From Taibaiella sp. (GTDB taxonomy: Bacteria; Bacteroidota; Bacteroidia; Chitinophagales; Chitinophagaceae), in the NCBI GenBank assembly GCA_019739295.1, contig JAHHDV010000030.1:1-64000 (forward strand): a stretch of 64,000 nt of DNA. The letters run 5' to 3'. Position numbers and translations under genes: made by a program. Under the pieces are notes generated by a model. It had not been told where the DNA came from and ran no database searches. It worked only from the letters and a program-made list of their open reading frames with translations. The first letter of the stretch is position 1; every line of letters begins with the position of its first letter. Shown one piece after another: positions 1 to 9,290 of this stretch.

Positions 1-930
1 GATCCGGCAGATGATATCGAAAGACCGGGTATTCAATCCATACCGGTTGGAAATGGCAAATGGCTCAAAATGCCACGCAAAGGATTTGTATTCCCGAACA
101 GCTTTGAAAATCTTCCCGAGCAGTTTACGCTTGAGTTTGACCTTTATGCCGACCCGCAGAAGATGTCTGAAATGGAAGGCGGTTTCCGCACCAACTTTGT
201 AGCGTTGGACGACCGTAAGGAATACAGTATGTATTGGGCTTCAGAGCCATCAATAGAGCTGGACGTACATCCGCACGGAAGCACAAAATTTGTACATATA
301 TCAGCGCAGTCCGAATATAATTCTAACCTGCCCGGCAAAAAATTACTGTTTGAGAATACGTTTAAATCTGATTGGAATCCCGGAGCAGTAAACCGTGTGT
401 CTATATACCGCAACGGCAATCAGGTTGCCCTTTATCTTAACGGAAAAGAAATGTTCAATCTTCCGAATGGACTTTCCAAAAAAGCACAGTACAATCTTAT
501 CTTTTCTACCAATATGTGGGGCGATGGAATGTATTTGAGTAATGTCCGCATTGCCGGAAACGTGCCTAACGCCACGAATGAAATGAAATCGGCAGGCAAA
601 TTCGTCACTAATTCCATTTACTTTGATGTCAATTCTTCCCGCATCAAGCCCGAAAGCTGGGCAACGCTTAACAATACCGCACAAGCGATTAAAGCCACAT
701 CAGGCAACATTTTGATTGTAGGACATACAGACAGCGATGGTGCTGATGATGCCAACCTCAAACTATCCCAAAGCCGTGCCGCTTCGGTAAAAAATGCTTT
801 GGTAAAAGAGTTCGGAATAGATGCTTCAAGGTTGGTTACAGATGGTAAAGGAGAAACGCAGCCAATAACCTCAAATAATACTGCTTCGGGCAAAGCACAG
901 AACCGCCGTGTCGAATTTGTGCGGCAGTGA
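1..930 (+). CDS. OmpA-family envelope protein, 5' end missing
   Basis: The frame is open from the first base, so the gene starts outside the window. The visible 309 residues fall into two parts. The first ~200 residues look like a concanavalin/LamG-type beta sandwich with many aromatic and polar strands; this is inferred from texture only. The C-terminal ~110 residues are a clear OmpA-like peptidoglycan-binding domain, with IYFDVNSSRIKPES, VGHTDSDG, LSQSRAASVKNAL and the closing NRRVEF. Such domains anchor outer-membrane or periplasmic proteins to the cell wall. An internal ATG lies at 70, but the frame upstream of it is fully open and coding in character. It leads a run of same-strand envelope genes reaching about 6180. 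Confidence 0.85.
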   Translation, partial: DPADDIERPGIQSIPVGNGKWLKMPRKGFVFPNSFENLPEQFTLEFDLYADPQKMSEMEGGFRTNFVALDDRKEYSMYWASEPSIELDVHPHGSTKFVHISAQSEYNSNLPGKKLLFENTFKSDWNPGAVNRVSIYRNGNQVALYLNGKEMFNLPNGLSKKAQYNLIFSTNMWGDGMYLSNVRIAGNVPNATNEMKSAGKFVTNSIYFDVNSSRIKPESWATLNNTAQAIKATSGNILIVGHTDSDGADDANLKLSQSRAASVKNALVKEFGIDASRLVTDGKGETQPITSNNTASGKAQNRRVEFVRQ

Positions 931-1015
931 GCGCATAGCCGAAGTGAAATTTGAGTTATGCCGAACGAAGCACAAATCAGCGAAGCTAATTTATCAAACA
1001 ATAAAAATTGTGATA

Positions 1016-1663
1016 ATGAATAAGGTATTTAAAGTTGTCATTGCAGCCTTTCTGTTTGCATCCTGCGGTGGCAATACAGAAAGTGTGCGTGTTTCCGAAG
1101 ACTTTAATCCGGAAGTAATTATTTCCAATCAAAACAGCCTGCAAAAAATCCTTACCAAAGAAATGGTTGCCGAAGTAGCAAAAGTACCAGCGGATAAGAT
1201 TAAAACACACGTTGAAAGTAAAATTAATCAGCGAGGGCAATACACGATACTGTATAGCTGGGCTACCGGAAAGAAGAAAAAGGTAGGCGGTGGCAAATAT
1301 GAGATTGATGATTATAACAGCTTCAGCATCGGTTTTATAAAGAATATGAACGTTGCGGAATTTGAGAAATATTACGGTACGAATGACGGATTGCAAATGC
1401 AGGTAGATGATATGACAAAGCAGGAGCATTTCAACAAAGAAACAGGAACAGTAGAAGCTAAATACATTGCGGACTATGCAGGCAGGCGCAAAACGCAAAA
1501 GTTCGAAAACGTGGCTACAATGGCTTTTTGGGAAACCCCGATGAATGCACTCCACGTACTGGCAAAAGATGCTGCCTTTACCGTTACTGCTAATTTTGGC
1601 AATGATGAAACATTAGCAAAGAAGAAATCAGTCGAATTGGTAAACGCTATTTTGAACAACTAA
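1016..1663 (+). CDS. Predicted lipoprotein, unknown function
   Basis: This 215-residue protein begins with a lipoprotein signal, MNKVFKVVIAAFLFASC, with lipobox FASC and the lipidated Cys at residue 17. I chose the ATG at 1016 because the longer frame from 908 overlaps the OmpA gene and would put about 36 charged residues before the signal. The mature part is basic and lysine-rich, with a KKKKVGGGKYEIDDYNS stretch and no motif I recognise. It follows the OmpA gene by 85 bases and probably shares its transcript. Function is unknown; the neighbours suggest a role at the cell envelope. Confidence 0.75.
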   Translation: MNKVFKVVIAAFLFASCGGNTESVRVSEDFNPEVIISNQNSLQKILTKEMVAEVAKVPADKIKTHVESKINQRGQYTILYSWATGKKKKVGGGKYEIDDYNSFSIGFIKNMNVAEFEKYYGTNDGLQMQVDDMTKQEHFNKETGTVEAKYIADYAGRRKTQKFENVATMAFWETPMNALHVLAKDAAFTVTANFGNDETLAKKKSVELVNAILNN

Positions 1664-1674
1664 AATCTATCCGT

Positions 1675-1761
1675 ATGAAATGGAGCATAAAAATTTTCGA
1701 ACAAATTCATTCAAAAAGCGATGAGATTTTTTATGCGGAATTCCACCTGGCCTTATCATAA
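1675..1761 (+). CDS. Possible 28-residue small protein
   Basis: A short open frame fills the gap between two envelope genes. It starts at an ATG 11 bases after the preceding stop and ends 17 bases before the next ATG. The peptide begins MKWSIKIFEQIHSKSDEIF and has no signal peptide or known motif. The tight spacing fits an operon member, but a frame this short can occur by chance, and nothing else supports translation. Confidence 0.3.
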   Translation: MKWSIKIFEQIHSKSDEIFYAEFHLALS

Positions 1762-1778
1762 CAATAAAAAGCAAACAG

Positions 1779-2726
1779 ATGAGAATATATTTTTTAATGA
1801 TTGCGATGCTGATTTCCGCAGCTGCATTTGCCGAAAAAGTTATTATTGCCAATTGCTCCGAGGGCGGTGGCTGTACATTTGAGCTTTCTGATTTTGAAAG
1901 CGGTTTATTGGATAATGATTTCGGCAGGGACATACAATCCGATGACATCATTGTACTGGGCAAAAAGAATAACGGCGAAGCCATTACCTATTTGGACAAA
2001 AAATCCAGAGAAGATATTGACAGAGAATGGGGGGGCGACGGTTATACCCAAATTGGTCTATTCAATCCGTATTTGCAACCCATAGACGGCGTTTGGAGAG
2101 CTTCATACGGAGCTTCATCAGGTGGCGACTGCTATGGTATCGGTAATATCGGTTCATTCATCCGAAGCAAAATTGTACCGGGAACAGCCGGAAACGGAAC
2201 TATCACCTTTCAATCTCCTTTTAATCCGGCACAGCTTTTTCCGTCAAACGAAATGCGATGGGTAAAGACAGGATATAATACCTACAAAGGCTTGCTAGAT
2301 TTTAATAACAGTAAATCAGCCGGAATGAAGATGTATTACAATGTTACCATTGTGAGCCGGAAAAAAATAGAAACCTTTTATACCATCGAAATAAAAGTGC
2401 CTGCAAAAGAACTTTGTGTAGGAAAAGTTCCCGTAACATTTACCCTCGTTAAAGCGAAACAATCAGAAGACCCTTTTGGAAATGACGAACCTGCCGATGA
2501 AGATTTATTGCCAGTAAACCCGACAGGCAGTGAAGGTGATTTGCTTCCCGTAAATCCCAATGATGACCTGCTGCCTGTACAACCCGGCAACAATCCAAAA
2601 CCTGATGTTCCGAGATTGGAAGATAATCCTAAACCGAATGTGCCGAGGATAGAGGACAATCCCAAGCCGAATGTTCCAAGATTGGAAGATAAGCCTAAAC
2701 CCAAAGTCCCCCGATTAAACGACTAA
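1779..2726 (+). CDS. Secreted protein with C-terminal PKPNVPRLED repeats
   Basis: The protein has 315 residues. Residues 1-18 form a signal peptide (MRIYFLMIAMLISAAAFA) with no lipobox Cys. The mature N terminus has a paired-cysteine motif, IIANCSEGGGCTF. A second conserved-looking patch is KVPAKELCVGKVPVTFTL near residue 215. The tail is low complexity: three DLLPV-type units, then four 11-residue units of the form NPKPNVPRLED that end at the stop codon. Such a tail is probably extended and may span or bind the cell wall (inference). Both cysteine patches have counterparts in the lipoprotein at 4543, so the two are likely distant paralogues. I do not recognise the family. Confidence 0.8.
   Translation: MRIYFLMIAMLISAAAFAEKVIIANCSEGGGCTFELSDFESGLLDNDFGRDIQSDDIIVLGKKNNGEAITYLDKKSREDIDREWGGDGYTQIGLFNPYLQPIDGVWRASYGASSGGDCYGIGNIGSFIRSKIVPGTAGNGTITFQSPFNPAQLFPSNEMRWVKTGYNTYKGLLDFNNSKSAGMKMYYNVTIVSRKKIETFYTIEIKVPAKELCVGKVPVTFTLVKAKQSEDPFGNDEPADEDLLPVNPTGSEGDLLPVNPNDDLLPVQPGNNPKPDVPRLEDNPKPNVPRIEDNPKPNVPRLEDKPKPKVPRLND
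2592..2723 (+). repeat. Four tandem 33-bp coding repeats
   Basis: Four consecutive 33-base units encode NPKPDVPRLED, NPKPNVPRIED, NPKPNVPRLED and KPKPKVPRLND, directly before the stop codon of the secreted protein. The units differ mainly at synonymous positions, so the peptide rather than the DNA appears to be conserved. A looser DLLPVNP repeat precedes them from about 2500. Confidence 0.9.
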
Positions 2727-2738
2727 ACTTATATAAAT

Positions 2739-3083
2739 ATGGAACCAAATATATCGCATAACAGTATTCTTGACGGTAAAACCACCGCCATCATTTCATA
2801 TCTCACGTTAATAGGATTAATCATTGCCTTTGTGCAAAACTCCGAAAAGAAAAACCCCTTTGCCAATTTCCATATCCGCCAGAGCTTAGGGCTGATGTGT
2901 ACCGGGTTAGCGTTGAGCTTGATCAACATCATTCCGCTCTTAGGTTGGATCATCTGTATCGTTGGAATGTTTGTCCTCCTTGTCCTTTGGATTATGGGGT
3001 TGCTCAATGCTATTAACGGTAAAGAAACGCCTGTGCCGGTAATAGGTAATTTATACGGTAAATGGTTTTCAGGTATTCGATAA
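2739..3083 (+). CDS. Small Tic20/DUF4870-like membrane protein
   Basis: This 114-residue protein is mostly hydrophobic and has about three to four membrane segments (roughly residues 17-31, 48-66 and 68-90). The pattern of a short polar N terminus, a first helix, the phrase ANFHIRQSLGL, then two helices separated by a Gly/Pro turn fits the DUF4870/Tic20-like family. Proteins of this kind are common in Bacteroidota and their function is not settled. It starts 12 bases after the preceding stop and is followed after 27 bases by a lipoprotein gene, so it is probably co-transcribed. Confidence 0.75.
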   Translation: MEPNISHNSILDGKTTAIISYLTLIGLIIAFVQNSEKKNPFANFHIRQSLGLMCTGLALSLINIIPLLGWIICIVGMFVLLVLWIMGLLNAINGKETPVPVIGNLYGKWFSGIR

Positions 3084-3110
3084 TTTTCAAAACATTTAAA
3101 AAAGTAAAAG

Positions 3111-3893
3111 ATGAAAACCATAAAAATAGCAGTCGCCACAGCCGTACTTTGTCTTACCCTGTGTTCCTGCGGACACAATGATAAAAAGAAACAAAACGGT
3201 AATGGTATAAACATAGATGCCGTAACCAACAGCACATCCAGAGACCCTAATGCCAAAGGCGATAACAAATGTCTTTTGGATTATCAGAGTAAATACGATG
3301 CTTTAGTTTCAGAAGAAGATATTTTACTCACAACCGGATTTTCAAAAGACGTGATGGAAACGAAGTACAATAAGGTTCTGAAGAACCCCGAAAACCACGA
3401 GTTTGTGTACAAATTCGAAAATGGAAGAATGGGGAAAATTCCCGGTATTAAAAGTGAAATGGCAGTACCTGACTTGGTAGCCATACGCTCTATAAAGCCT
3501 ATGTCGCTCACTACTTTTAACCAAAGTTACCAAGCCGCAACTGATGCACAAATGCAGGCAGCAAACGATGCACTGAATGATATTGCAGATGGCAACTCCG
3601 GGGATGCGGATGCTGATGAAGCAATGAAAAAAGCGAAAGAGCAAAATATCAGCAAAGACGAAATCAAGAAAACAGGCGGTGCATTGACCGATGCTTTCAA
3701 AGAAGTATCAAAAGGTTACAGGATGGTGGAAGGTCTTGGCGATGCCGCAGTTTGGAATGTAGTTACCCATGAACTGCATGTTTTGCAGAACGGTGTAAAA
3801 TTTGAAATCAGAACCGACATCAGTAACGACACGGAAAAGAACAAATCGGTAGCTGTAAAATTAGCCGAAATCGTATTGAACAAATGTAAATAG
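3111..3893 (+). CDS. Predicted lipoprotein, 260 residues
   Basis: The N terminus MKTIKIAVATAVLCLTLCSC is a lipoprotein signal with lipobox LCSC (Cys 20), followed by a polar, Lys/Asn-rich linker. The mature part contains a helical stretch rich in Ala, Asp and Glu around residues 140-185 (AAND, DADADEAMKKAKEQ). It ends with a beta-rich segment containing VVTHELHVLQNGVKFEI. HELHV resembles a metalloprotease HExxH only by chance: the fifth residue is Val, not His. The family is unknown. It sits in the same-strand envelope cluster with an 8-base gap to the next gene. Confidence 0.75.
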   Translation: MKTIKIAVATAVLCLTLCSCGHNDKKKQNGNGINIDAVTNSTSRDPNAKGDNKCLLDYQSKYDALVSEEDILLTTGFSKDVMETKYNKVLKNPENHEFVYKFENGRMGKIPGIKSEMAVPDLVAIRSIKPMSLTTFNQSYQAATDAQMQAANDALNDIADGNSGDADADEAMKKAKEQNISKDEIKKTGGALTDAFKEVSKGYRMVEGLGDAAVWNVVTHELHVLQNGVKFEIRTDISNDTEKNKSVAVKLAEIVLNKCK

Positions 3894-3900
3894 CAACGGT

Positions 3901-4504
3901 ATGAGGAATGTAATATTGTTTGTCATTGTCTTTTGTGTTGCCGGATGCAATAGTAATGAGGAAAAGAAAACGTCCGCATTGGAAACCGTACTGAAAAAAA
4001 CAACAGGTATAGATACCGATTTGAATAATCTCAATAACAGCGAAAAGAACAAAGCTGAAATTGACATTGCTGATGACGGATTGAACCTGAAAGAACGGTT
4101 TAAAAACGGCTTTGCGACGATTACTGCAGCCAAAGAAGTCATATCCCTGACGATTACCAATGAAGAAAACGGACAGGATCATATCCTCATTGGCTTTACA
4201 GGTACAGACCTCACGCAAATGCGTCCGATAAAAGGCAGAATGAATACCAACGGAGAAAATTCGATGAGCTTTTCAACGGCAAACTACAAAAATAATGAAG
4301 CCGATATGATGATGGCTTTTGATGTAGAAGGAGAAATCATATCATTAAAACCCGAAAAAAACCGTCATCAGGCTCAAAGGAAATATAGGATATACGGCCG
4401 ATGTCCAACACCCCGAAAAATGGAAAGCATTTGAAGGTACGCTCACCTTGAATTACCCGGTTTTTCAAGCCTTGGGAAAGGATAGAAAAGACTTTGTTTA
4501 TTAA
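3901..4504 (+). CDS. Predicted lipoprotein with one frameshift
   Basis: The gene begins with a lipoprotein signal, MRNVILFVIVFCVAGC (Cys 16). The frame runs well to the A7 run at 4355-4361, after which it continues into an implausible basic tail and stops at 4434. Removing one A restores a sensible end, with GNIGYTADVQHPEKW and PVFQALGKDRKDFVY followed by TAA at 4502-4504, giving about 200 residues. The break therefore looks like a homopolymer error. No known domain is visible. It lies in the envelope gene cluster, 7 bases after the previous stop. Confidence 0.7.
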
Positions 4505-4542
4505 CCCTGCAAAAAGCAAAATTTATGTTTGAATCAACAATG

Positions 4543-5482
4543 ATGAAAAATATTCTGTTTTTTTTCCTTTTTATTCAGTTTGCATCCTGCACTAATGCGC
4601 AGGATAAAAAGGAAAAACAAACGCTTGCCATTTGCACGGATGGAAAAGGTTGTGAATTTTCAGAAATAACGCTTTCATCCGTCGAAGTAGACAAACTTTT
4701 AGGGAAAAGCAATTTCTGGACTGCTGCCACAGCCAATGCCACATTAGTACTGGATAAGTGCGAAAGTAAAAAAGATGAAAAACAGACTTTGGAGGAAATA
4801 GACGGCAGTTATGGAGGAACCGGAAAAGCCGTTGCTCTGAAAAATATTGATTTAGAAAAATACCTCAAAGAAAAAGGTTGTTTTGCCTGCCCCAATGAAA
4901 CAAAGAAAATATCATTTTCTGCAAGTGGCGACGGGCAGTCCGGCAATGGTTATTTCTTTCTGAACCTCAAAGCCGGGGAAGCCTATATGCCCAATGCAGC
5001 TTTTCAACAATTTATGTCGGGACAGGAAGGAAGCAATACGGTAACTGTTGACCAGTTTATCCGTAATAACGAGATGGAAATCTATACAATTGCTGAAGGG
5101 CAAAAGTATCGTACGAAGATGGCTTTGGGGACTACGGTGTCGGTTGTACAAAATGATGCTATAAATGAGCAACGCTTTAAAAAGGATTTCAAAAAAACAG
5201 GTAAGACCCGCAAGCATCTTAATACGGTTAACACGGAAACCGAATACACCGGGGAGGACGATGAAAGCAGAACCATCAGCTTTTGGATGGTACCATCTCC
5301 GGACGTATGCCTGCCGCCCGGAAAGTTTGATGCTTACGGGTTTTATAATCTGGGATATATTTCGGTAGATGGAATGACGTATTTGGTTACCGAAATTTCC
5401 GGTGCAGGCTTCCAAATAAAGCTCACAGGTATTTCAGACGGTTCGTACAACTTTAACCCTGCGGGTTTACCAATCTTATTAA
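4543..5482 (+). CDS. Cysteine-motif lipoprotein (frameshift near its end)
   Basis: The protein starts MMKNILFFFLFIQFASC, a lipoprotein signal; an earlier ATG at 4525 adds six residues. The mature N terminus has a paired-cysteine motif, LAICTDGKGCEF, that parallels ANCSEGGGCTF in the protein at 1779. A later WMVPSPDVCLPPGKF parallels KVPAKELCVGKVPVTF of that protein. As written, the frame has no stop and runs into the next gene. Dropping one G from the GGG at about 5463 gives ...NFNPAVYQSY and a stop at 5480-5482, 5 bases before the next start. I take that as the true end (about 312 residues). The cellular role is unknown. Confidence 0.65.
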
Positions 5483-5487
5483 AGAAA

Positions 5488-6181
5488 ATGAAAAGGTTTA
5501 TCGAATTAATGGTTTCTGGTTTTCTGCTGTTTTCACTCTTTGTTGCGGCGCAGCAAAGGAAAACGGTAAAGAGTACTACGCAATACAACTTTTCCGAAAT
5601 GTGGATTTGGGAATACACGGATGCGAACGGTAAGAAGGAAAAAATGGGCATTTACCGTGACCCGGAATTAAATTATTGGTTGCTTACTCCTGATGATGCC
5701 GGTTTCCGTGAAAGGGACGAAATGACCTTATGGTTTATATTGAAACCCGGCGGAGAAGTCATACAGGCTTATCAGGACGGAGAAAAAGAATAACGGAAAG
5801 TTGATAAAACATCAATTACATCCCATTGAGAAAACCAAATTACCTGATTACTGGAAAGCCACAGGTAACAGCAAATATTTTGGAGATACTTTTTCCGGTT
5901 TCCCTAAAATGAAAGGAATGGAGTATAAAATCAGTTATGAAAAAACAGATGAAAAATCCACGTTCTATTTAGCGACCACAAAGGCAGATTGCGCTATGCT
6001 ATCCCTTTTCAATGATTTGAATATAGATGCCAAACTACCGGTCTGTTTCCCCAAAGATATTCCGGGCAATTATGTGGTACTAAGTGAGCATTCGACATCT
6101 GCCAAAGGTTCTGTTCAATGTCTGCTCAAATATATATCGCAAACGGAGTACTATGTGGATATGAATAACTTTACAGAGTAA
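5488..6181 (+). CDS. Secreted protein, unknown function, one frameshift
   Basis: An ATG at 5488 opens a protein with a signal peptide, [21 protein letters not shown]. The mature part contains [19 protein letters not shown] and, later, [15 protein letters not shown]. As written, the frame stops at 5793, but the coding pattern continues in the next frame to 6181. Removing one A from the A5 run at 5783-5787 joins the two parts into about 230 residues. It is the last recognisable gene of the envelope cluster. No family is recognised, and the beta-rich character suggests a compact periplasmic or surface domain. Confidence 0.6.
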
Positions 6182-6264
6182 TAAAATTAATAAGGAGGAT
6201 ATTGCATTAATCGGGATTGCAACATATATTGCTTTTATTTTGCAGTATAAATTGCTGAACCTAT

Positions 6265-6881
6265 ATGAATATCATTATAGCCGACGATCATACTATTGTA
6301 TTGGATGGATTGGAGCTGTTGTTGTCAAACTTTCGATTTTGTAAATAAAATTCATACTGCTCCAAATGCAGAAAAACCTGATGGACTTACTTGCAGAACA
6401 GCAGTGTGATATCGTGCTTTTAGATATTGCTTTCGGAAAAGCAGATGGCAGGGAGTTATGCCAGGAAAATAAAAAGGGAAACCCCCCAGGTAAAGCAATT
6501 GGCATTGACCAGTTTACGACGATATGGCAACAGTAAAGTCTTCTATTCAGGCAGGATTTGATGGTTATCTGTTGAAGTCAGAAGACAGGGAGACAGTAAA
6601 GCAGGCATTGCAACTGGTTTATGAAGGCGAGCAGTGTTTTTTAGTCGCAGGTGAAGGAAGTTTTTTTCAGCAAGGTGTAGCTATACAAAAACCGGCACTG
6701 ACCAAAAGAGAAATAGAAATTTTTACAATTGATTGTGGACGAAAAAACGACAAGGAAATAGGAGAACACTTATTCATCTCGAAAAAAACGGTAGAAATCA
6801 CAGGCTAACCTGATGTTGAAATTAGATTGTAAAAAATATGGCGGGATTGGTGAAGAAAGCGATAACCCTGGTTACGTTTAG
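6265..6881 (+). CDS. NarL/LuxR-type response regulator, several frameshifts
   Basis: Fragments in several frames spell one response regulator. The first is a receiver N terminus MNIIIADDHTIVLDG with the acidic pair. Next is the phosphorylation-site strand CDIVLLDIAFGKADG, then the receiver end SIQAGFDGYLLKSED. Last is a LuxR-type helix-turn-helix LTKREIEIF...DKEIGEHLFISKKTVEI. At least five single-base removals are needed to read it through. The pairing with the histidine kinase downstream fits a two-component system of the NarL kind, where the regulator binds DNA after phosphorylation. The exact stop is uncertain (TAG at 6879 in the repaired frame). Confidence 0.7.
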
Positions 6882-6934
6882 GTATGGGTACAATATCGTT
6901 ATGTTTTTCAATTACACAAGCAGAAAGGACTTCA

Positions 6935-8790
6935 ATGGTAAAAATAATACTTCTTGCATTAGGGATTCTAGGGCGTGCATATCTTTTTGCTCAGGATAAA
7001 GATATCATTACCTCGGAAATCAGGACCCTGGTAGAGGAGGCCGACTCTTGCTACAATCAGGGAGGTAATGACTGCGATATCATTTATAAGAGGGCTTTAA
7101 GCCTGATTACAAATACGCAGAAAGACAAGCCCTCAGCTATCTATAATAAATTAGGCTACTACTATTTCAATAAAAAACCAGACAGACTCTGCCAGAAGAT
7201 ATACAGACTTAAGTATATCACAATCCGAAAACCCTGACAATATTGAATCTGCCCTAAATCTGAAAGCAAATATCTTATTTACTGAAGGTCATTTGATGAG
7301 CGGTGAAGGCCTATATCGAATTGGCAAAGCGGCTTGAAAAGCAGGAAAAAACAGATAAGCTGGCATTTACTTACGGCAATATAGGCAACTTATATTCTCC
7401 CCAAAAAGATTTATACCAACAGTCTGGTTATATCTTCATAGGAGTTTCGACCTTTTAGAAAAGGAAAAAGATACCGTACTCATCGGTACTGTTGCAGGAA
7501 AATATTGCAGACAGCTATTTATCACTCGATAAAGATTCATTGGCTCGATTGTGGGCGTACAAAGCAATAGACCTGCCCAATGCGTATAATCCCACTGAAG
7601 GAAAAATTCTGGGCTATACAACCCTGGGAAGGTCTTTTACGTATGTAAACACAGATAGTGCCATTTATTATATCGACAAAGCTATAAATCTTGCTGAGCA
7701 AAGCAAAAGAAAGATTTAACCTGCAAAGAGCATTGGCTTTAAAGCCCGTCTTCAGAAAAATATGGGCCGTTATCAAGATGCACAAAAGACAATTGAATCG
7801 GCCATTGAAGTATTTCGTGTCACCAATTATCAGCTAGGTCTGTCTGATGCTTTGCTGGAAGCCGCTAATATAAGTTTGAAGAATCGCCTTTACGAAAAAT
7901 CCGCTTGTACTTTCAGGAGTATATTGCCATAGGAGACAGTCTCCGGTCAAAAGAACGTTACGAAACTTTAGGAGCGCTTACCACTAAATACGAAACCGAA
8001 AAAAAAGAACGTCAGCTTGCAGAGCAGCAATTGGTTATTCAGAGAAAAAATATAGCTATCCGTAATTGGTTAATAACAGGAAGTGCACTGATACTGGGTA
8101 TCATCATCTTTGGTATCCAATACCGGTATAATCAAAGCCGCAAACTGAAACTCATCACTCAGGAAAATGAAAATGCCGTACTCAAAGCAATGATGAACGG
8201 AGAAGAACGCGAGCGAAACCGAATCAGCAAAGGACTTGCACGATGGTGTGGCGGCTATGATCGCAGCGGCCAAGATGAGCCTGCAATCCATTCCGCATTT
8301 GGAGGATGAAGAAAAGAAAAATCAGCAGTTGGATAAGTTGTCTGCCCTTTTAGGCAATACACATCACGAGGTGAGAAGAATAGCCCATGATTTACTGCCT
8401 GTTGTGCTCGAAAAAGAAGGCTTGGTAGCAGCATTGCATCACTTTGCTGCAGCGCTGAACCAGATGGGTATGATTCAAATCATCATCGAGACTCATTTGC
8501 AGGCAGATTTCCGTTTACCGAAACGGACCGACCTGATGCTGTACCGGATTATCCAGGAATTGATCAATAATATCCTGAAGCATGCGCAGGCAACAAATGT
8601 TCAAATAACCTTCGCGAATACCAACGATCATTTTACAATAACGGTTGTAGATAATGGAATTGGTTATTTGCAGGAATCCGAAGGTCAGGGTTTATACAGT
8701 ATAAGACAGCGTTTACAGGCGCTTGGTGGTAGATTTGATATTCATGGAGGAGAGAATATAGGTACAAAAGTTGTTCTCCAAATATGGTAG
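6935..8790 (+). CDS. TPR sensor histidine kinase (HisKA_3), frameshifted
   Basis: The N terminus has a signal-like helix after MVKIILLALGILG. It is followed by tetratricopeptide-like helices (for example KLAFTYGNIGNLY and ALALKARLQKNMGRYQDA). A membrane helix lies around 8070-8120 (WLITGSALILGIIIFGI). The kinase core is well preserved: ERNRISKGLHDGVAAMI with the phospho-accepting His, the N box ELINNILKHAQATN and the G box DNGIGY...GQGLYSIRQRLQALGG. These define the NarX/LuxR-associated HisKA_3/HATPase_c class. The frame breaks several times, for example near 7165 and 8237. It is the likely partner of the upstream regulator, about 617 residues when joined. Confidence 0.75.
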
Positions 8791-8895
8791 ATATCTGATG
8801 TGCCTAATTCACCTCCTTAAGTATACAGCCCTTAAGTGCACCTGCAGGGAAAGATTACCTGTTCAGCATACGTACTTACAGGGATAGCTCACCCG

Positions 8896-8924
8896 CTTAA
8901 TGGATCAATCATAAAACCATTAAG
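8896..8924. other. Inverted repeat between convergent genes
   Basis: An 8-bp perfect inverted repeat, CTTAATGG and CCATTAAG, with a 13-base loop lies between the kinase gene (plus strand) and the NIL-domain gene (minus strand). The position suits a shared terminator, but neither side has a U-rich tract, so this is only a possibility. Confidence 0.35.
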
Positions 8925-8929
8925 TACAG

Positions 8930-9223
8930 CTAAACATAGTTTTTAATCCTGTTTTTGATCTTTTTGCGTTTGAAAAACCGGATCAGACTTTCATTGAGTT
9001 CAGGGCTACCCTGTAATTTCAATATTAATTTTCCGTAATTGGATTTGCCCACATACTCTATATCCGCTTTTAAAATTTTATACGGCACTTTAAAGCGATC
9101 AGTAATTGTAGTGAGGAGTTTTTCGAATTCAAATTTTCCGTTCAGCTGAATTTCTATCAATGGATATGGCCCTTTCCCATATTCACTGCTTACATCAGCC
9201 CGGATATCCTGTGGGATGTTCAT
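8930..9223 (-). CDS. Free-standing NIL-domain protein
   Basis: The 97-residue protein matches the pattern of the NIL domain, the small ferredoxin-like regulatory domain at the C terminus of MetN methionine importers. It has a first strand YPLIEIQLNGKFEF, then a helix ending in RFKVPYKILKADIEYVG, then SNYGKLILKLQG and a final amphipathic helix. In MetN this domain binds methionine and inhibits transport. Here no ATPase domain is attached. The gene lies 67 bases downstream of the EamA exporter gene and near a SAM-riboswitch-controlled enzyme gene, so a role in methionine sensing is plausible but inferred. Confidence 0.7.
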   Translation of the reverse strand: MNIPQDIRADVSSEYGKGPYPLIEIQLNGKFEFEKLLTTITDRFKVPYKILKADIEYVGKSNYGKLILKLQGSPELNESLIRFFKRKKIKNRIKNYV

Positions 9224-9290
9224 GCTTTTTGTATGTATAATTTGTTAAGAATGTGATACCGGCTCTATGATGAGCTTGGCATTGTAATTT

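Noticed and set aside
908..1015. Upstream extension of the lipoprotein gene from 908
   Set aside because: It overlaps the OmpA coding region and would put about 36 charged residues before a good lipoprotein signal at 1016.
2378..2704. Minus-strand 108-residue Gly/Leu-rich frame with repeats
   Set aside because: It is the antisense of the PKPNVPRLED repeat tail; its repeats are inherited from the real gene.
3760..3790. HELHV resembling a zinc-protease HExxH
   Set aside because: The fifth position is Val, not His, and there is no downstream Glu or His ligand motif.
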